DNA from: Galbitalea sp. SE-J8
Lineage (GTDB): Bacteria; Actinomycetota; Actinomycetes; Actinomycetales; Microbacteriaceae
DNA length: 64,000 bases
Assembly: GCF_030345695.1 (NCBI RefSeq)
Contig: NZ_JAUASV010000005.1
Coordinates: 92,890-156,889, forward strand
Direction: 5' to 3'
Shown in pieces: positions 24,990 to 34,646 of this stretch. Both the position numbers and the translations under genes were made by a program. Numbering within the stretch: the stretch's first letter is position 1; each line of letters starts with the position of its first letter. The notes under the pieces are model-generated. The model was not told the DNA's origin. It ran no database searches and saw only the letters and a list, made by a program, of their open reading frames with translations.

Positions 24990-25692
24990 GCGGCGCGCCC
25001 GCCACGACGCTGCGTCGTCGTCGCCGGCCGCGCGCCGCGTCGTCGACCTCAGCCACCGCATCCGTGCCGGGCTGGTCACGTATCCGGGGCTCCCGGCGCC
25101 GAGGATCGAGCCGCACCTGACGCGGGCGGAGTCCCGGTCGCACTACGCGCCCGGAACCGAGTTCGCGATGGACGTCATCACGATGATCGGCAACACGGGC
25201 ACCTACCTGGACAGCCCGTGGCACCGGTACGCCGACGGACCCGACCTCGCGGGCCTCGACCTCGCGACGCTCGTCGACCTGCCCGCGGTCGTCGTGCACG
25301 TGACGGATGCCGCGGAGCGCGGCGTGCCCGCCTCGGCACTGCCGGACCTCGACCTGCGCGGTGCCGCGGTGCTCGTGCACACCGGATGGGACGAGCGGTT
25401 CGGCACCCCGGAGTACGGCTCCGGCTCGCCGTTCCTCACCACGGGGGCGGTCGAGCGCCTCGTCGAGCGCGGCGCCGCGCTCGTCGGCATCGACGCGCTC
25501 AACGTCGACGACACCGAGTCGGGCGGCGAGCGGCCGGCGCACTCGCGGCTGCTCGCCGCGGGCATCCACGTCGTCGAGCACCTGACCGGCCTCGGCGAGC
25601 TGCCCGAGACCGGCGCGCGCTTCACGGCGGCACCGCCCGCGGTCGAGGACTTCGGCACCTTCCCGGTGCGCGCCTTCGCGATCCTGGGCTGA
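24967..25692 (+). CDS. Cyclase-family hydrolase (kynurenine formamidase-like)
   Basis: 241-residue member of the PF04199 fold: VVDLSHRIRAGLVTYPGLPAP, then the metal-binding region and LVGIDALNVDDTESG, and HVVEHLTGLGELP. The usual motif H-x-G-T-H-x-D-x-P-x-H is here N-T-G-T-Y-L-D-S-P-W-H, so two metal-ligand histidines are replaced by Asn and Tyr. A subfamily with this form exists, so it is probably not a decayed gene, but formamidase activity should not be assumed. GTG 24967 follows GAAGGAG. Cotranscribed with the APC permease, suggesting a role on the imported substrate. Confidence 0.82.
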   Translation: MPAPSAPERRARHDAASSSPAARRVVDLSHRIRAGLVTYPGLPAPRIEPHLTRAESRSHYAPGTEFAMDVITMIGNTGTYLDSPWHRYADGPDLAGLDLATLVDLPAVVVHVTDAAERGVPASALPDLDLRGAAVLVHTGWDERFGTPEYGSGSPFLTTGAVERLVERGAALVGIDALNVDDTESGGERPAHSRLLAAGIHVVEHLTGLGELPETGARFTAAPPAVEDFGTFPVRAFAILG

Positions 25693-25724
25693 GCGCCGGG
25701 CCGCACCGGGTCGGGCGCGGCGCG

Positions 25725-26945
25725 TCAGGCGCGACCGGCGGCGCGGCGCGTGCGCCGGCTGATCGAGTCGACGATGACCGCGAGCACGAGCACGCCGCCC
25801 GTGACGAGGTAGCGCACCGACGAGTTGAGGCTCAGCAGGGTGAGTCCGCTCGTGATGGACGAGAGCACGAGCGTGCCGGTCAGCGCGGAGAACGCGGAGC
25901 CGCGGCCGCCGAACAGGCTCGTGCCGCCGATGACCGCGGCGGCGATCGCCATCAGGTAGACGTCGCCGCTGCCGCTCGACTGGGTCGCGCCGGCGAGCCG
26001 CGCCGCCGCCATCACACCGCCGACCGCGGCGAGGGTCGAGCACGCGACGAACACCGACACGAACACGCGATCGACCCGGATGCCGGCCCGCCGCGCCGCC
26101 TCGACGCTGCCGCCGACCGCGTACACCGCCCGTCCCCAGCGGGTGCGGGTGAGCACGATGTGCGCGCCCGTCACGAGGGCGATGAAGACCAGGAACATCA
26201 GCCCGATGCCGCGTGACCGGTCGAGGTAGCTGATCACGGCGCCGAGCAGCACGCCGAGCGCGGCGGTGCGCGCGAGGGTCGCGAGCCGGGAGGACGCCGC
26301 GAGCCCCGCATCCAGCCGCCGGCGCCGCTCGCCGAAGCCGCGCACCGCGTAGAGCGCCGTGCACGCCGCCGCGATGAGGTAGCTGAGCCACGCCGGCAGG
26401 AACATCTGCTGGCCGAACTCGACGATCCACGACCCGAACGGGAGGTTGATCGAGCCCGCGTCGCCGAGCACGAGCAGCTGCAGGCCGAGCACCGCGAGCA
26501 GTCCGGCGAGCGTGATGACGAAGCCGGGCACGCCGAAGCGCGTGTACAGCACGCCGAACACCACCCCGACGACCGAGCCCGCGAGCACGGCGCCGATGAC
26601 GACGAGCCACAGCGGCAGGCCGAGCTGCACGAACCCGACGGCGACGATGGCGCCGGCCAGCCCGTTCACGCTGCCGACCGAGAGGTCGACCTGGCCGACG
26701 AGCAGCACGAGCACGATGCCGATCGCCATCGTGCCGGTCGCCGCGCTCTGCATCGTCAGGTTGACGAGGTTCTCGCTGGACAGGAAGAACGGGTTGAGCA
26801 CCTGGAACACGATCCAGATCACCGCGAGGCCGATGAGCACGGGCGCCGAGCCCAGGTCGCCGGTGCGCACGCGGTCGCGCAGCGCGCCGAGGAGCGAACG
26901 GATGCCGGGGCGCGCCGCCTCGACGCGCGCCAGCTCGCCGGTCAC
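25725..26945 (-). CDS. CUT2 sugar ABC permease (XylH/RbsC-like)
   Basis: 406-residue permease with roughly ten helices. Family marks: GIVLVLLVGQVDLSVGSVNG, GVPGFVITLAGLLAVLG, YAVGGSVEAARRAGIRVDRV, AVIGGTSLFGGRGSA. Start GTG 26945 overlaps the ATPase stop (GTGA). Third gene of a binding protein-ATPase-permease operon divergent in role from the second CUT2 system across the ROK gene. Confidence 0.92.
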   Translation of the reverse strand: MTGELARVEAARPGIRSLLGALRDRVRTGDLGSAPVLIGLAVIWIVFQVLNPFFLSSENLVNLTMQSAATGTMAIGIVLVLLVGQVDLSVGSVNGLAGAIVAVGFVQLGLPLWLVVIGAVLAGSVVGVVFGVLYTRFGVPGFVITLAGLLAVLGLQLLVLGDAGSINLPFGSWIVEFGQQMFLPAWLSYLIAAACTALYAVRGFGERRRRLDAGLAASSRLATLARTAALGVLLGAVISYLDRSRGIGLMFLVFIALVTGAHIVLTRTRWGRAVYAVGGSVEAARRAGIRVDRVFVSVFVACSTLAAVGGVMAAARLAGATQSSGSGDVYLMAIAAAVIGGTSLFGGRGSAFSALTGTLVLSSITSGLTLLSLNSSVRYLVTGGVLVLAVIVDSISRRTRRAAGRA

Positions 26946-27763
26946 CGGGCGTCCTCGCCGACCGGCCGGCGCGTGGCGGACCGGTCGGTGGCGCCCGTGA
27001 TCGCCGCGATGAGGGTGTCGCTCGTGATCTCGCTCGCGAGGAAGTCGCCGTTGTTGCGCCCGAGGCGCAGCACGACGACGCGGTCGGCGACGGCGAGCAC
27101 GTCGGCGATGTTGTGCGAGACGAGGATGACGCCGAGGCCGCGCTCGCGCAGCCGCTCGATGAGGTTGAGCACCTCGGCGGTCTGCGACACCCCGAGCGCC
27201 GCGGTCGGCTCGTCGAGCACGACGATGCCGGGGTCGCCGATGAGGGCGCGGGCGATCGCGACGGTCTGCCGCTGGCCGCCCGAGAGCGCGGCGACGGGCA
27301 CCCGCACGCTCGTGAGGCGTGCCCGCAGCTCGCGCAGCAGGGTCCACGAGCGGGCCTCCATGGCGACCTCGTCGAGCGCGCCCGACCGGGTGAGCTCCTG
27401 GCCGAGCCACAGGTTGGACACGACGTCGAGGCTGTCGCACAGCGCGAGATCCTGGAACACCGTGGCGATGCCGAGCTCGATCGAGTCGGTGGGGTTCGCG
27501 ATCGTCGTCGTCGTGCCGAACGCGGTGATCGAGCCGGCATCCTGCGGGTGCACCCCGGCGAGGATCTTCACGAGCGTCGACTTGCCGGCGCCGTTGTCGC
27601 CGACGATCGCCACGACCTCGCCGGCGTGCACGTCGAGGTCGATGCCGGCCAGGGCGCGCACGGCGCCGAAGCGCTTGGTGATGCCGCGCAGCGACAGGAT
27701 GCGCTCGGGGTTCTCGTCGCCCTCCGCGAGGGCGAGGCGACGCGCGGGTTCGGGCGGGGTCAC
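26942..27763 (-). CDS. CUT2 sugar ABC ATPase, single domain
   Basis: 273-residue ATPase with only one nucleotide-binding domain; classical CUT2 ATPases have two. Walker A GDNGAGKST, Q loop VFQDLAL, signature LSGGQRQ, Walker [14 protein letters not shown], switch His in LVSHNIADVL. Single-domain forms occur in actinobacterial xylose-type systems and would act as homodimer. GTG 27763 lies four bases after the binding-protein stop. Confidence 0.92.
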   Translation of the reverse strand: MTPPEPARRLALAEGDENPERILSLRGITKRFGAVRALAGIDLDVHAGEVVAIVGDNGAGKSTLVKILAGVHPQDAGSITAFGTTTTIANPTDSIELGIATVFQDLALCDSLDVVSNLWLGQELTRSGALDEVAMEARSWTLLRELRARLTSVRVPVAALSGGQRQTVAIARALIGDPGIVVLDEPTAALGVSQTAEVLNLIERLRERGLGVILVSHNIADVLAVADRVVVLRLGRNNGDFLASEITSDTLIAAITGATDRSATRRPVGEDAR

Positions 27764-27767
27764 CGGT

Positions 27768-28817
27768 CTATCCTCCCGTCAGCCCGGCGCGGGCGCAGGC
27801 GGCGGCGTACTCGGCTGTGCAGATCTGGGCGATCGTGTACACGCCGTCGGCGACGACGGTCGACGCGATCGTGTCGACCGTGACGACCTCGGCGGGCAGC
27901 ACGGTGGCGGGGATGCCGCCGATCGTCGTGTCGCCCGTGACGGCGAGGCCGGTCGCGAGGTCGACGGCGACCTGCGCGGCGCGCGCCGCCTGCGCGCGCA
28001 TCGCCTTGTAGATCGTGAGGTACTGGTCGCCGGCGACGATGCGCTGGATGCCGGCCAGCTCGGCGTCCTGCCCGGAGACGACGGGAAGCCGCGCGACATC
28101 CGCCGCCTTGAGCGCCGCGATCGCGCCGCCCGCGGTGCCGTCGTTGCCCGCGTAGATGCCGGCGATGCGCGAGCCGAACTGGGTGATCTGGCCCGCGACC
28201 CAGCTCTGCGCCTGGTCGGGGCTCCAGTCCGGGGTGTCGAACTCCGCGAGCACGTCGAGGTCGCTCGCGTCGATGACGCTGTGCGCGCCGGCCTTGAACT
28301 CGGCGGCGTTCGGGTCGGTGGGCGCGCCGTTGAGCATGAGGATGCCGCGGCCGGCGCCGACCTCGTCGACGCGCGCGACGAACGCGGTCGCCTGCTGCAC
28401 GCCGATGTCCTCGTTGTCGAACGACACGTAGTAGGCGATGTCGCCGCCCGCGGGCAGGCGGTCGTAGGCGACGACGGGCACGCCGCGTGCGTTCGCGGCC
28501 TGAACGATCGAGATCGCCGCCTCCGCGTCGACCGGGTCGAGCACGAGCACCTTGACGCCCTGCGCGAGGGCGGCCTCGGCCTGCGTCTGCTGCTTCGCGG
28601 CGTCCTGGTCGGCGTTCGAGTAGAGCACCCGCCCGCCGCCGAGCCGGGCGACCTCCGACTCGAACACGGGCCGGTCGCTCGCCTCGTAGCGCGCCGTCTT
28701 GGACTCGGGCAGCAGGAGCGCGATCGCGGCGCCGCCGCCCGCGGGCGCGCATCCGGACAGCACGATGAGGGCCGCGGCGACGAGCGCGACCGCGACCGTG
28801 CGGAGTCGGATCGACAT
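27768..28817 (-). CDS. Xylose-type substrate-binding lipoprotein (CUT2)
   Basis: 349-residue binding protein. Signal peptide with lipobox LSGC (C23). The fold is periplasmic-binding type I: IALLLPESKTARYEASDRPV, GVKVLVLDPVDAEAA, VVAYDRLPAGGDIAYYVSFD (a xylose-binding-like segment), IAGIYAGNDGTAGGAIAAL, VVSGQDAELAGIQRIV. ATG 28817 follows CGGGAG. TACGCT about 30 bases upstream is a possible -10. D-xylose is the likely ligand by similarity and by the neighbouring ROK regulator and xylose genes. Confidence 0.9.
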   Translation of the reverse strand: MSIRLRTVAVALVAAALIVLSGCAPAGGGAAIALLLPESKTARYEASDRPVFESEVARLGGGRVLYSNADQDAAKQQTQAEAALAQGVKVLVLDPVDAEAAISIVQAANARGVPVVAYDRLPAGGDIAYYVSFDNEDIGVQQATAFVARVDEVGAGRGILMLNGAPTDPNAAEFKAGAHSVIDASDLDVLAEFDTPDWSPDQAQSWVAGQITQFGSRIAGIYAGNDGTAGGAIAALKAADVARLPVVSGQDAELAGIQRIVAGDQYLTIYKAMRAQAARAAQVAVDLATGLAVTGDTTIGGIPATVLPAEVVTVDTIASTVVADGVYTIAQICTAEYAAACARAGLTGG

Positions 28818-28893
28818 CGATGGGCTCCCGGTGCTGTGGGTGGGTCAAGCGTACGCCGCGCGGCGGGCGGGTCCGAACCCGCCGCGGGCCCGA

Positions 28894-30087
28894 TCAGCCG
28901 GCGACGGCCGGGAAACGGATGCCGTCGCCCACCCCGATGCTGTCGATCGCGAGGCTCAGGCAGCCGAGCAGCTCGGCGCGGCTCTCGAGCGCGCCCTGCA
29001 CGATGTCGGGCACGCCCGCGGCGCCCGCGAGCGCGCTGCGCTCGAGCGCGTGGCGCATCGGAGCGAGCAGGGTCTCGCCGGCCTGGGCGAGCTCCCCGCC
29101 GACGACGACGAGCTCGGGATCGACGATGTTGCACAGGTTCGCGAGGGCGATCCCGATGTGGCGCCCGGCATCCGCGATGACGCGACGGCAGCTCGCGTCG
29201 CCCGCGTCGGCCTGGGCGAGCAGGTCGCGCAGCCGCTGCATGCGCGGGTCGCCGCGGAACAGCTCCATGAGCGCGGGACCGCCCGCGAGCGTGTCGAGGC
29301 AGCCCCGCGATCCGCAGCGGCAGATCGGTCCGTTCTCGTCGATCGTGACGTGGCCGATCTGCCCGGCCTTGCCGCGGGTGCCGTGGAAGACCCGTCCGTC
29401 GAGGATGAGGCCGGCGCCGATGGTGTGTCCGGCGCGCACGTAGGCGGCGCTCGACACGTCGCGCGCCGCGCCCTGGCGGTGCTCGGCGAGGGCGCCGGCG
29501 TTCGCGTCGCTGTCGACGATCGCGGGCCGCTGCACGCGCTGCTCGAAGTCCTCGGCGATCGGCACGCCCTCCCAGCCGCGCATGAGGCCGGGGGCGGAGA
29601 TCATGCCGGTGGACTGGTCGATCGGCACGGGCAGCGCGATGCCGACCGCGAGCACGTCGTCGAGGCTCGCCCCCACCGAGTCGAGCATGTCGCCGAGCAG
29701 GAGGGCCGCGCGGTCGAGCTCGCGGTCGTGGCGGTGGTCGAAGGCGAGCGGCACGTGGTTCTCGGCGACGACGGCGCGACCGACGTCGGAGATCGCGATC
29801 CGCAGGTGTCGCGATGAGAAGTGCAGGCCGGCGACGAGGCCGAGCTGTCGGGCGAGGGCGACCTCGACGGCGCGGCGCCCGCTGCGCGACGAGGCCGTCG
29901 TCGTGAGCACGCCGGATGCGCTCAGCTCCTTGACGATGTTGGAGACGGTGGCGGGGGACAGGCCCGTGACGCCCGCCAGCTCGACCTGGGTGAGGCGGCC
30001 GTGCTGCTTGAGCGAGTCGACGAGGCGCGCGCGGTTGGCTTCGCGCAGTGAAGTCTGCGATCCCGGGGTCCGCTGCCTGCCCGTCAC
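28894..30087 (-). CDS. ROK-family transcriptional regulator (XylR/NagC type)
   Basis: 397-residue regulator. N-terminal winged helix (LTQVELAGVTGLSPATVSNI), ROK sugar-kinase-like domain with the zinc motif CRCGSRGCLD and GHVTIDENGP. GTG 30087 is chosen because TATCCT ends six bases before it, giving a leaderless mRNA. It lies between two CUT2 operons: 76 bases downstream is the start of the xylose-type operon read the same way, and the second importer is divergent. It probably represses one or both in the absence of sugar. Confidence 0.9.
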   Translation of the reverse strand: MTGRQRTPGSQTSLREANRARLVDSLKQHGRLTQVELAGVTGLSPATVSNIVKELSASGVLTTTASSRSGRRAVEVALARQLGLVAGLHFSSRHLRIAISDVGRAVVAENHVPLAFDHRHDRELDRAALLLGDMLDSVGASLDDVLAVGIALPVPIDQSTGMISAPGLMRGWEGVPIAEDFEQRVQRPAIVDSDANAGALAEHRQGAARDVSSAAYVRAGHTIGAGLILDGRVFHGTRGKAGQIGHVTIDENGPICRCGSRGCLDTLAGGPALMELFRGDPRMQRLRDLLAQADAGDASCRRVIADAGRHIGIALANLCNIVDPELVVVGGELAQAGETLLAPMRHALERSALAGAAGVPDIVQGALESRAELLGCLSLAIDSIGVGDGIRFPAVAG

Positions 30088-30259
30088 GGGGGAAGGATAC
30101 ACGGGACGGCCCGATCCACCCCCGTCCGGGGGGCGATAGCATGCTCCGGGGACGGATGCCACGACCGTGACCCAATCGTTGCAATGGGTTCAGGCGATGA
30201 CGACAACCGGGGGCGAAACCGTGCACGGGCCGCATGAAACCGCGCTTTGGGTTCATTAT

Positions 30260-30288
30260 TTGACGCCAAGGGCTTTGAGGCCTACATT
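30260..30288 (+). promoter_or_regulatory. Promoter of the second CUT2 operon
   Basis: TTGACG (30260-30265), exactly 17 bases, TACATT (30283-30288): a near-consensus housekeeping promoter, 60 bases before the ATPase start. The rest of 30088-30348 contains no gene; AT-rich words (GGGTTCATTATTTGACGCC) are candidates for a ROK operator. Confidence 0.75.
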
Positions 30289-30348
30289 CGGAGCCGCGGA
30301 CCGAGCGAATCGGCATCCGCGAGTTCCGCGAGACAAGGAGGTCCGCCA

Positions 30349-31959
30349 GTGGCGCCCGTGCAGCCGGCATCCGCCCCATCGACGTCAGCACCGTCGAACC
30401 GCCCCACCATCCTGGAGATGCGCAGCATCACCAAGGAGTTCCCGGGCGTCAAGGCGCTCGACAACGTCACGATGCGCGTCGACGCCGGAACGGTGCACGC
30501 CATCTGCGGCGAGAACGGCGCGGGCAAGTCGACGCTCATGAAGGTGCTCTCGGGCGTCTACCCGTTCGGCACCTACGAGGGCGACATCGTCTACAACGGC
30601 GAGGTCGTGCGCTTCCGCGACATCAAGCAGAGCGAGGCCGCGGGCATCGTCATCATCCACCAGGAGCTCGCGCTCATCCCCGAGCTCTCGATCACCGAGA
30701 ACATCTTCCTCGGCAACGAGCCGCGCCGCGGCGGCGGTCGCCGCGGCCCGATCGACTGGGTCGAGGCGCACAAGCGCGCCGTCGACCTGCTCGCGCGGGT
30801 CGGCCTCGACGACGACCCCGACACGAAGATCAAGAACATCGGCGTCGGCAAGCAGCAGCTCGTCGAGATCGCCAAGGCGCTCAACAAGAACGTCAAGCTG
30901 CTCATCCTCGACGAGCCGACGGCGGCGCTCAACGAGAGCGACTCCCAGCACCTGCTCGACCTCATCCGCGGACTCAAGGGCCGCGGCATCACGTCGATCA
31001 TGATCAGCCACAAGCTCAACGAGATCGAGGCCATCGCCGACGCGATCACGATCATCCGCGACGGAAAGACCATCGAGACGCTCGACGTCGCCGCCGGCGG
31101 GGTCGACGAGGACCGCATCATCCGCGGCATGGTCGGCCGCGTGCTCGAGAACCGCTTCCCGCCGCACGACGGATCGACGATCGGCGACGTGTTCTTCGAG
31201 GTGCGCGACTGGACGGTGCGGCACCCGCTCACCCCGGAGCGCCTCGTCGCGAAGAACTCGAGCTTCACCGTGCGCGCCGGGGAGGTCGTCGGCTTCGCGG
31301 GCCTCATGGGCGCGGGTCGCACCGAGCTCGCGATGAGCATCTTCGGCCAGTCCTACGGCACCAAGATCAGCGGCGAGATCCTCATCGACGGCAAGCCCGT
31401 CACCATCAACAACGTCAGCGACGCCATCGCGCACGGGCTGGCCTACGTGAGCGAGGACCGCAAGGCGCTCGGACTCAACCTGCTCGACGACATCCAGACC
31501 TCGGTGGTCTCGGCCAAGCTCAAGAAGATCGCCTCCAAGCGGCTCGGCAGCATCGACGCGTACCGCGAGCACGACGTCGCCGAGCAGTACCGCACGTCGC
31601 TGCGCATCAAGACGCCCACGGTGCTCGAGGGCGTGAACAAGCTGTCCGGCGGCAACCAGCAGAAGGTCGTCCTCGCCAAGTGGATGTTCACCGATCCGCG
31701 CCTGCTCATCCTCGACGAGCCCACCCGCGGCATCGACGTCGGTGCGAAGACGGAGATCTACGGCATCATCCGCAAGCTCGCCGAGCAGGGCGCGGGCATC
31801 ATCCTCATCTCGTCCGAGCTGCCCGAGCTGCTCGGCGTCGCCGACCGCATCTACACGATCTTCGAGGGCCGCATCACCGATGAGCTGGCCGCGACGACGG
31901 CCGACCCGGAGACCCTCATGAAGAGCATGACCTCGATCTCGAAGAAGGACGCAGCCTGA
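30349..31959 (+). CDS. CUT2 sugar ABC ATPase, two domains (GguA/XylG/MmsA-like)
   Basis: 536-residue double ATPase. Domain 1: Walker [10 protein letters not shown], Walker [13 protein letters not shown]. Domain 2: degenerate Walker [10 protein letters not shown], signature [31 protein letters not shown]. The pattern matches ChvE-GguAB-type importers of arabinose, xylose or galactose. GTG 30349 follows AAGGAGG with seven bases; longer reading frames include the promoter. Stop overlaps the permease start by one base. Confidence 0.94.
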   Translation: MAPVQPASAPSTSAPSNRPTILEMRSITKEFPGVKALDNVTMRVDAGTVHAICGENGAGKSTLMKVLSGVYPFGTYEGDIVYNGEVVRFRDIKQSEAAGIVIIHQELALIPELSITENIFLGNEPRRGGGRRGPIDWVEAHKRAVDLLARVGLDDDPDTKIKNIGVGKQQLVEIAKALNKNVKLLILDEPTAALNESDSQHLLDLIRGLKGRGITSIMISHKLNEIEAIADAITIIRDGKTIETLDVAAGGVDEDRIIRGMVGRVLENRFPPHDGSTIGDVFFEVRDWTVRHPLTPERLVAKNSSFTVRAGEVVGFAGLMGAGRTELAMSIFGQSYGTKISGEILIDGKPVTINNVSDAIAHGLAYVSEDRKALGLNLLDDIQTSVVSAKLKKIASKRLGSIDAYREHDVAEQYRTSLRIKTPTVLEGVNKLSGGNQQKVVLAKWMFTDPRLLILDEPTRGIDVGAKTEIYGIIRKLAEQGAGIILISSELPELLGVADRIYTIFEGRITDELAATTADPETLMKSMTSISKKDAA

Positions 31960-33359
31960 TGACCGACAGCACAGCCCCCGCGAAGTCCGGGGGCATCCGC
32001 GACCTGGGCAAGATGTTCGGGGCCGGCACCTCGGGCGCTCGCCAGTTCGGCATCCTCGGCGCCCTCGTCCTGATCATCATCATCTTCCAGGTGCTCACCG
32101 GCGGGAAGACGCTCGATCCGGGCAACGTGATCAACATCGTCCGGGCGAACGCCTATGTGCTCATCCTCGCGATCGGCATGGTCATGGTCATCGTGGCCGG
32201 CCACATCGATCTCTCGGTCGGATCGGTCGCAGCGTTCGTCAACATCGTCGTGGTCATCGCCCTCAAGGCCATCGACCAGGCCTGGGGGGCGGGAGACTCG
32301 GCCCTGAAGCCGGTCGTGGTGACGGTGATCGCGATCGCGCTCGCCCTGCTGATCGGTGCGATAGTCGGTGCGTGGCAGGGGTTCTGGGTCGCCTACGTGG
32401 GCGTCCCCGCCTTCATCGTGACCCTGGCCGGCATGCTCGTCTTCCGCGGCGCCAACCAGTGGATCGGCAACTCGACGCCGCAGACGGTGCCGAACTACTT
32501 CAACTTCATCGGCGGCGGCTACATCCCCGACTTCCCGCCCTATCTGCCGTTCAGCAACGGCACGGTCATCCTCGGCATCCTGGCTGCGCTCGCCGTGATC
32601 TGGAACGAGCTGAGGATGCGGCGTCGCCAGCGCGAGATGGGCGCGGCATCCGCTCCCGTCTGGGTCAGCGGGCTCAAGCTCGTGCTCCTCGTGGCGGTCA
32701 TCGCGTTCGCGACGTTCCTGTTCGGCACGGGCCGTGCGGGGACGAGCTTCCCGATACCGGGCATCCTGCTCGTCGTCCTCGTGCTCATCTACTCGTTCGT
32801 CACGAACAGCACCGTGACCGGGCGGCACATCTATTCGGTCGGCGGCAACTGGCACGCGGCTGAGCTCTCGGGCGTCAACATCAAGCGCACGAACTTCTTC
32901 GTGATGATGAACATGTCGATGCTCGCGGGCCTCGCCGGCGTCGTGTACGTCTCGCGCTCGCTCGGCACCGGTCCGGGAGACGGACAGGGCTGGGAGCTCG
33001 ACGCCATCGCGGCCGTGTTCATCGGCGGCGCCGCGGTCTCGGGCGGCATCGGCACGGTGATCGGCTCGATCATCGGTGGCCTCGTGATCGCCGTGCTCAA
33101 CAACGGTCTCCAGCTGCTGAGCGTCGAGAGCGACAAGGTGCAGGTCATCAAGGGCCTGGTGCTGCTCGTCGCCGTCGCGCTCGACGTCGTCAGCAAGCGG
33201 TCGGGCGGACGCTCGCTCATCGCCCGCTTCCGTCGGCCCGGCGGAGACCTGGACGCGAGCCCGACGCTCACGGGCGTCATCAACCGACCCGATGTCGCCC
33301 CGACAGGCGACCCCGCCGAGGCATCCGCCCGGCCCTCCAGCACTACGCCGAACGCCTGA
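31959..33359 (+). CDS. CUT2 sugar ABC permease (GguB/XylH-like)
   Basis: 466-residue permease. VIVAGHIDLSVGSVAAFVN, GVPAFIVTLAGMLVFRGANQ, YSVGGNWHAAELSGVNIKRT and IGGAAVSGGIGTVIGSIIGG mark the family; the extra length compared with RbsC is a cytoplasmic loop with RMRRRQREMG and a Pro/Thr-rich C-tail, as in GguB. Coupled to the ATPase and 63 bases before the binding protein. Confidence 0.93.
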   Translation: MTDSTAPAKSGGIRDLGKMFGAGTSGARQFGILGALVLIIIIFQVLTGGKTLDPGNVINIVRANAYVLILAIGMVMVIVAGHIDLSVGSVAAFVNIVVVIALKAIDQAWGAGDSALKPVVVTVIAIALALLIGAIVGAWQGFWVAYVGVPAFIVTLAGMLVFRGANQWIGNSTPQTVPNYFNFIGGGYIPDFPPYLPFSNGTVILGILAALAVIWNELRMRRRQREMGAASAPVWVSGLKLVLLVAVIAFATFLFGTGRAGTSFPIPGILLVVLVLIYSFVTNSTVTGRHIYSVGGNWHAAELSGVNIKRTNFFVMMNMSMLAGLAGVVYVSRSLGTGPGDGQGWELDAIAAVFIGGAAVSGGIGTVIGSIIGGLVIAVLNNGLQLLSVESDKVQVIKGLVLLVAVALDVVSKRSGGRSLIARFRRPGGDLDASPTLTGVINRPDVAPTGDPAEASARPSSTTPNA

Positions 33360-33422
33360 GTTCGGGCGTAGGGGGTCTCGGCCCCACCCCGCACCACCAC
33401 CACAGAGAAGAGAGATGCAACG

Positions 33423-34535
33423 ATGCGCAAACTCGTATTCACATCCGTGGCCATCGCGGCCGCGGCCGCCCTGGCCCTGACGGGCTGCTCGGGCGGCTCC
33501 GACCGCGGCGGCAGCACCGGGGGCGACGGCGACGGCGCCTCGGCCGGCTTCGACGCCGGTTCGACCATCGGTGTCGCCCTCCCCGACAAGACGAGTGAGA
33601 ACTGGACCATTGCCGGTCAGATCTTCACGGACGACCTCACGGCGGCGGGCTTCAAGCCCGACGTGCAGTACGCGGGCTCGACCTCGCCCGTTCCGGACCA
33701 GCAGGCTCAGATCAGCGCGATGATCCAGAGCGGCGCGAAGGTCATCGTCATCGGTGCCAACGACGCCAAGCAGCTCGGCTCGCAGGTCGCGGACGCGGCC
33801 GCCCAGGGCGTCAAGATCATCAGCTACGACCGTCTGATCAGCGACACCGAGAACGTCGACTACTACGTCGCGTTCAACAACTTCAAGGTCGGTCAGGACC
33901 AGGGCACGGCGCTGCTCGACGGCCTCGCCGCGAAGTTCCCCGACCAGAAGTCGTACAACGTCGAGCTGATCGCGGGTGCCGCGACCGACCCGAACGCGCA
34001 GGTGTTCTTCAACGGCGCGATGGACGTCCTCCAGCCGAAGATCGACGACGGCACGCTCAACGTGGTCTCGAAGCAGACGTCGTTCGAGCAGGTGCAGACC
34101 GACAAGTGGGATGCGGCCAACGTGCAGGAGCGCTTCGACACCCTGCTCAACCAGAACTACACGGGTGACACGAAGATCGACGGCGTCCTGTCGCCGAACG
34201 ACACCCTCGCGCGCGCCGCGATCCAGTCGGTGGAGGACGCGGGTCTCGGCCCGATCGTCATCACCGGTCAGGACTCGGAGAAGGCGTCGATCCCGTACAT
34301 CATGGACGGTCGCCAGTACATGACGATCTACAAGGACACCCGCAAGCTCGTCGAGCAGACGGTGTCGATGATCAAGGACCTCGCCTCCGGCAAGGACGCG
34401 ACGACGAACACCACCGAGGACAACGGATCGAAGAAGGTCCCGACCTTCTACCTCGACCCGGTCGTGGTCACGAAGGACAACGCCGCCGAGGTCTACAAGG
34501 ACAACGACACGCTCTACCCGCTGACCCAGCAGTAA
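33423..34535 (+). CDS. Multiple-sugar/pentose binding lipoprotein (ChvE-like)
   Basis: 370-residue lipoprotein, lipobox LTGC (C22), Gly/Ser linker, then the type I binding fold: IGVALPDKTSENWTIAGQIF, GAKVIVIGANDAKQLGSQVA, ISYDRLISDTENVDYYVAFN, DGVLSPNDTLARAAIQSVE, VITGQDSEKASIPYIMDG, QYMTIYKDTRKL. ChvE-like proteins bind L-arabinose, D-xylose or D-galactose. It is third in the operon, an order (ATPase, permease, binding protein) different from the first CUT2 set. ATG 33423 has AGAGAAGAGAG upstream. Confidence 0.92.
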   Translation: MRKLVFTSVAIAAAAALALTGCSGGSDRGGSTGGDGDGASAGFDAGSTIGVALPDKTSENWTIAGQIFTDDLTAAGFKPDVQYAGSTSPVPDQQAQISAMIQSGAKVIVIGANDAKQLGSQVADAAAQGVKIISYDRLISDTENVDYYVAFNNFKVGQDQGTALLDGLAAKFPDQKSYNVELIAGAATDPNAQVFFNGAMDVLQPKIDDGTLNVVSKQTSFEQVQTDKWDAANVQERFDTLLNQNYTGDTKIDGVLSPNDTLARAAIQSVEDAGLGPIVITGQDSEKASIPYIMDGRQYMTIYKDTRKLVEQTVSMIKDLASGKDATTNTTEDNGSKKVPTFYLDPVVVTKDNAAEVYKDNDTLYPLTQQ

Positions 34536-34551
34536 CCCGGGATCGGCACAC

Positions 34552-34591
34552 CCGCGGGGCCCGGTCGCGTTCGCGCGGCCGGGCCCCGCGG
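34552..34591 (+). terminator. Terminator of the second CUT2 operon
   Basis: Eighteen-pair stem (arm CCGCGGGGCCCGG at 34552-34564 with 34579-34591, inner CGCG pairs) closed by a TTCG loop. Very stable, no T-run. Confidence 0.85.
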
Positions 34592-34646
34592 CGTTCGCGG
34601 ACGCCGCCGGGGATCCGGCCACCGGTCGCCTCGTCATAATGAGCGG

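Noticed and set aside
24967..25692. Cyclase gene considered a pseudogene because of missing histidines
   Set aside because: The frame is intact, has a good ribosome site, and the N-T-G-T-Y form is known to me from other intact homologues.
30247..30348. N-terminal extension of the CUT2 ATPase from ATG/TTG at 30247
   Set aside because: The stretch contains the consensus promoter (30260-30288); GTG 30349 has a strong ribosome site.
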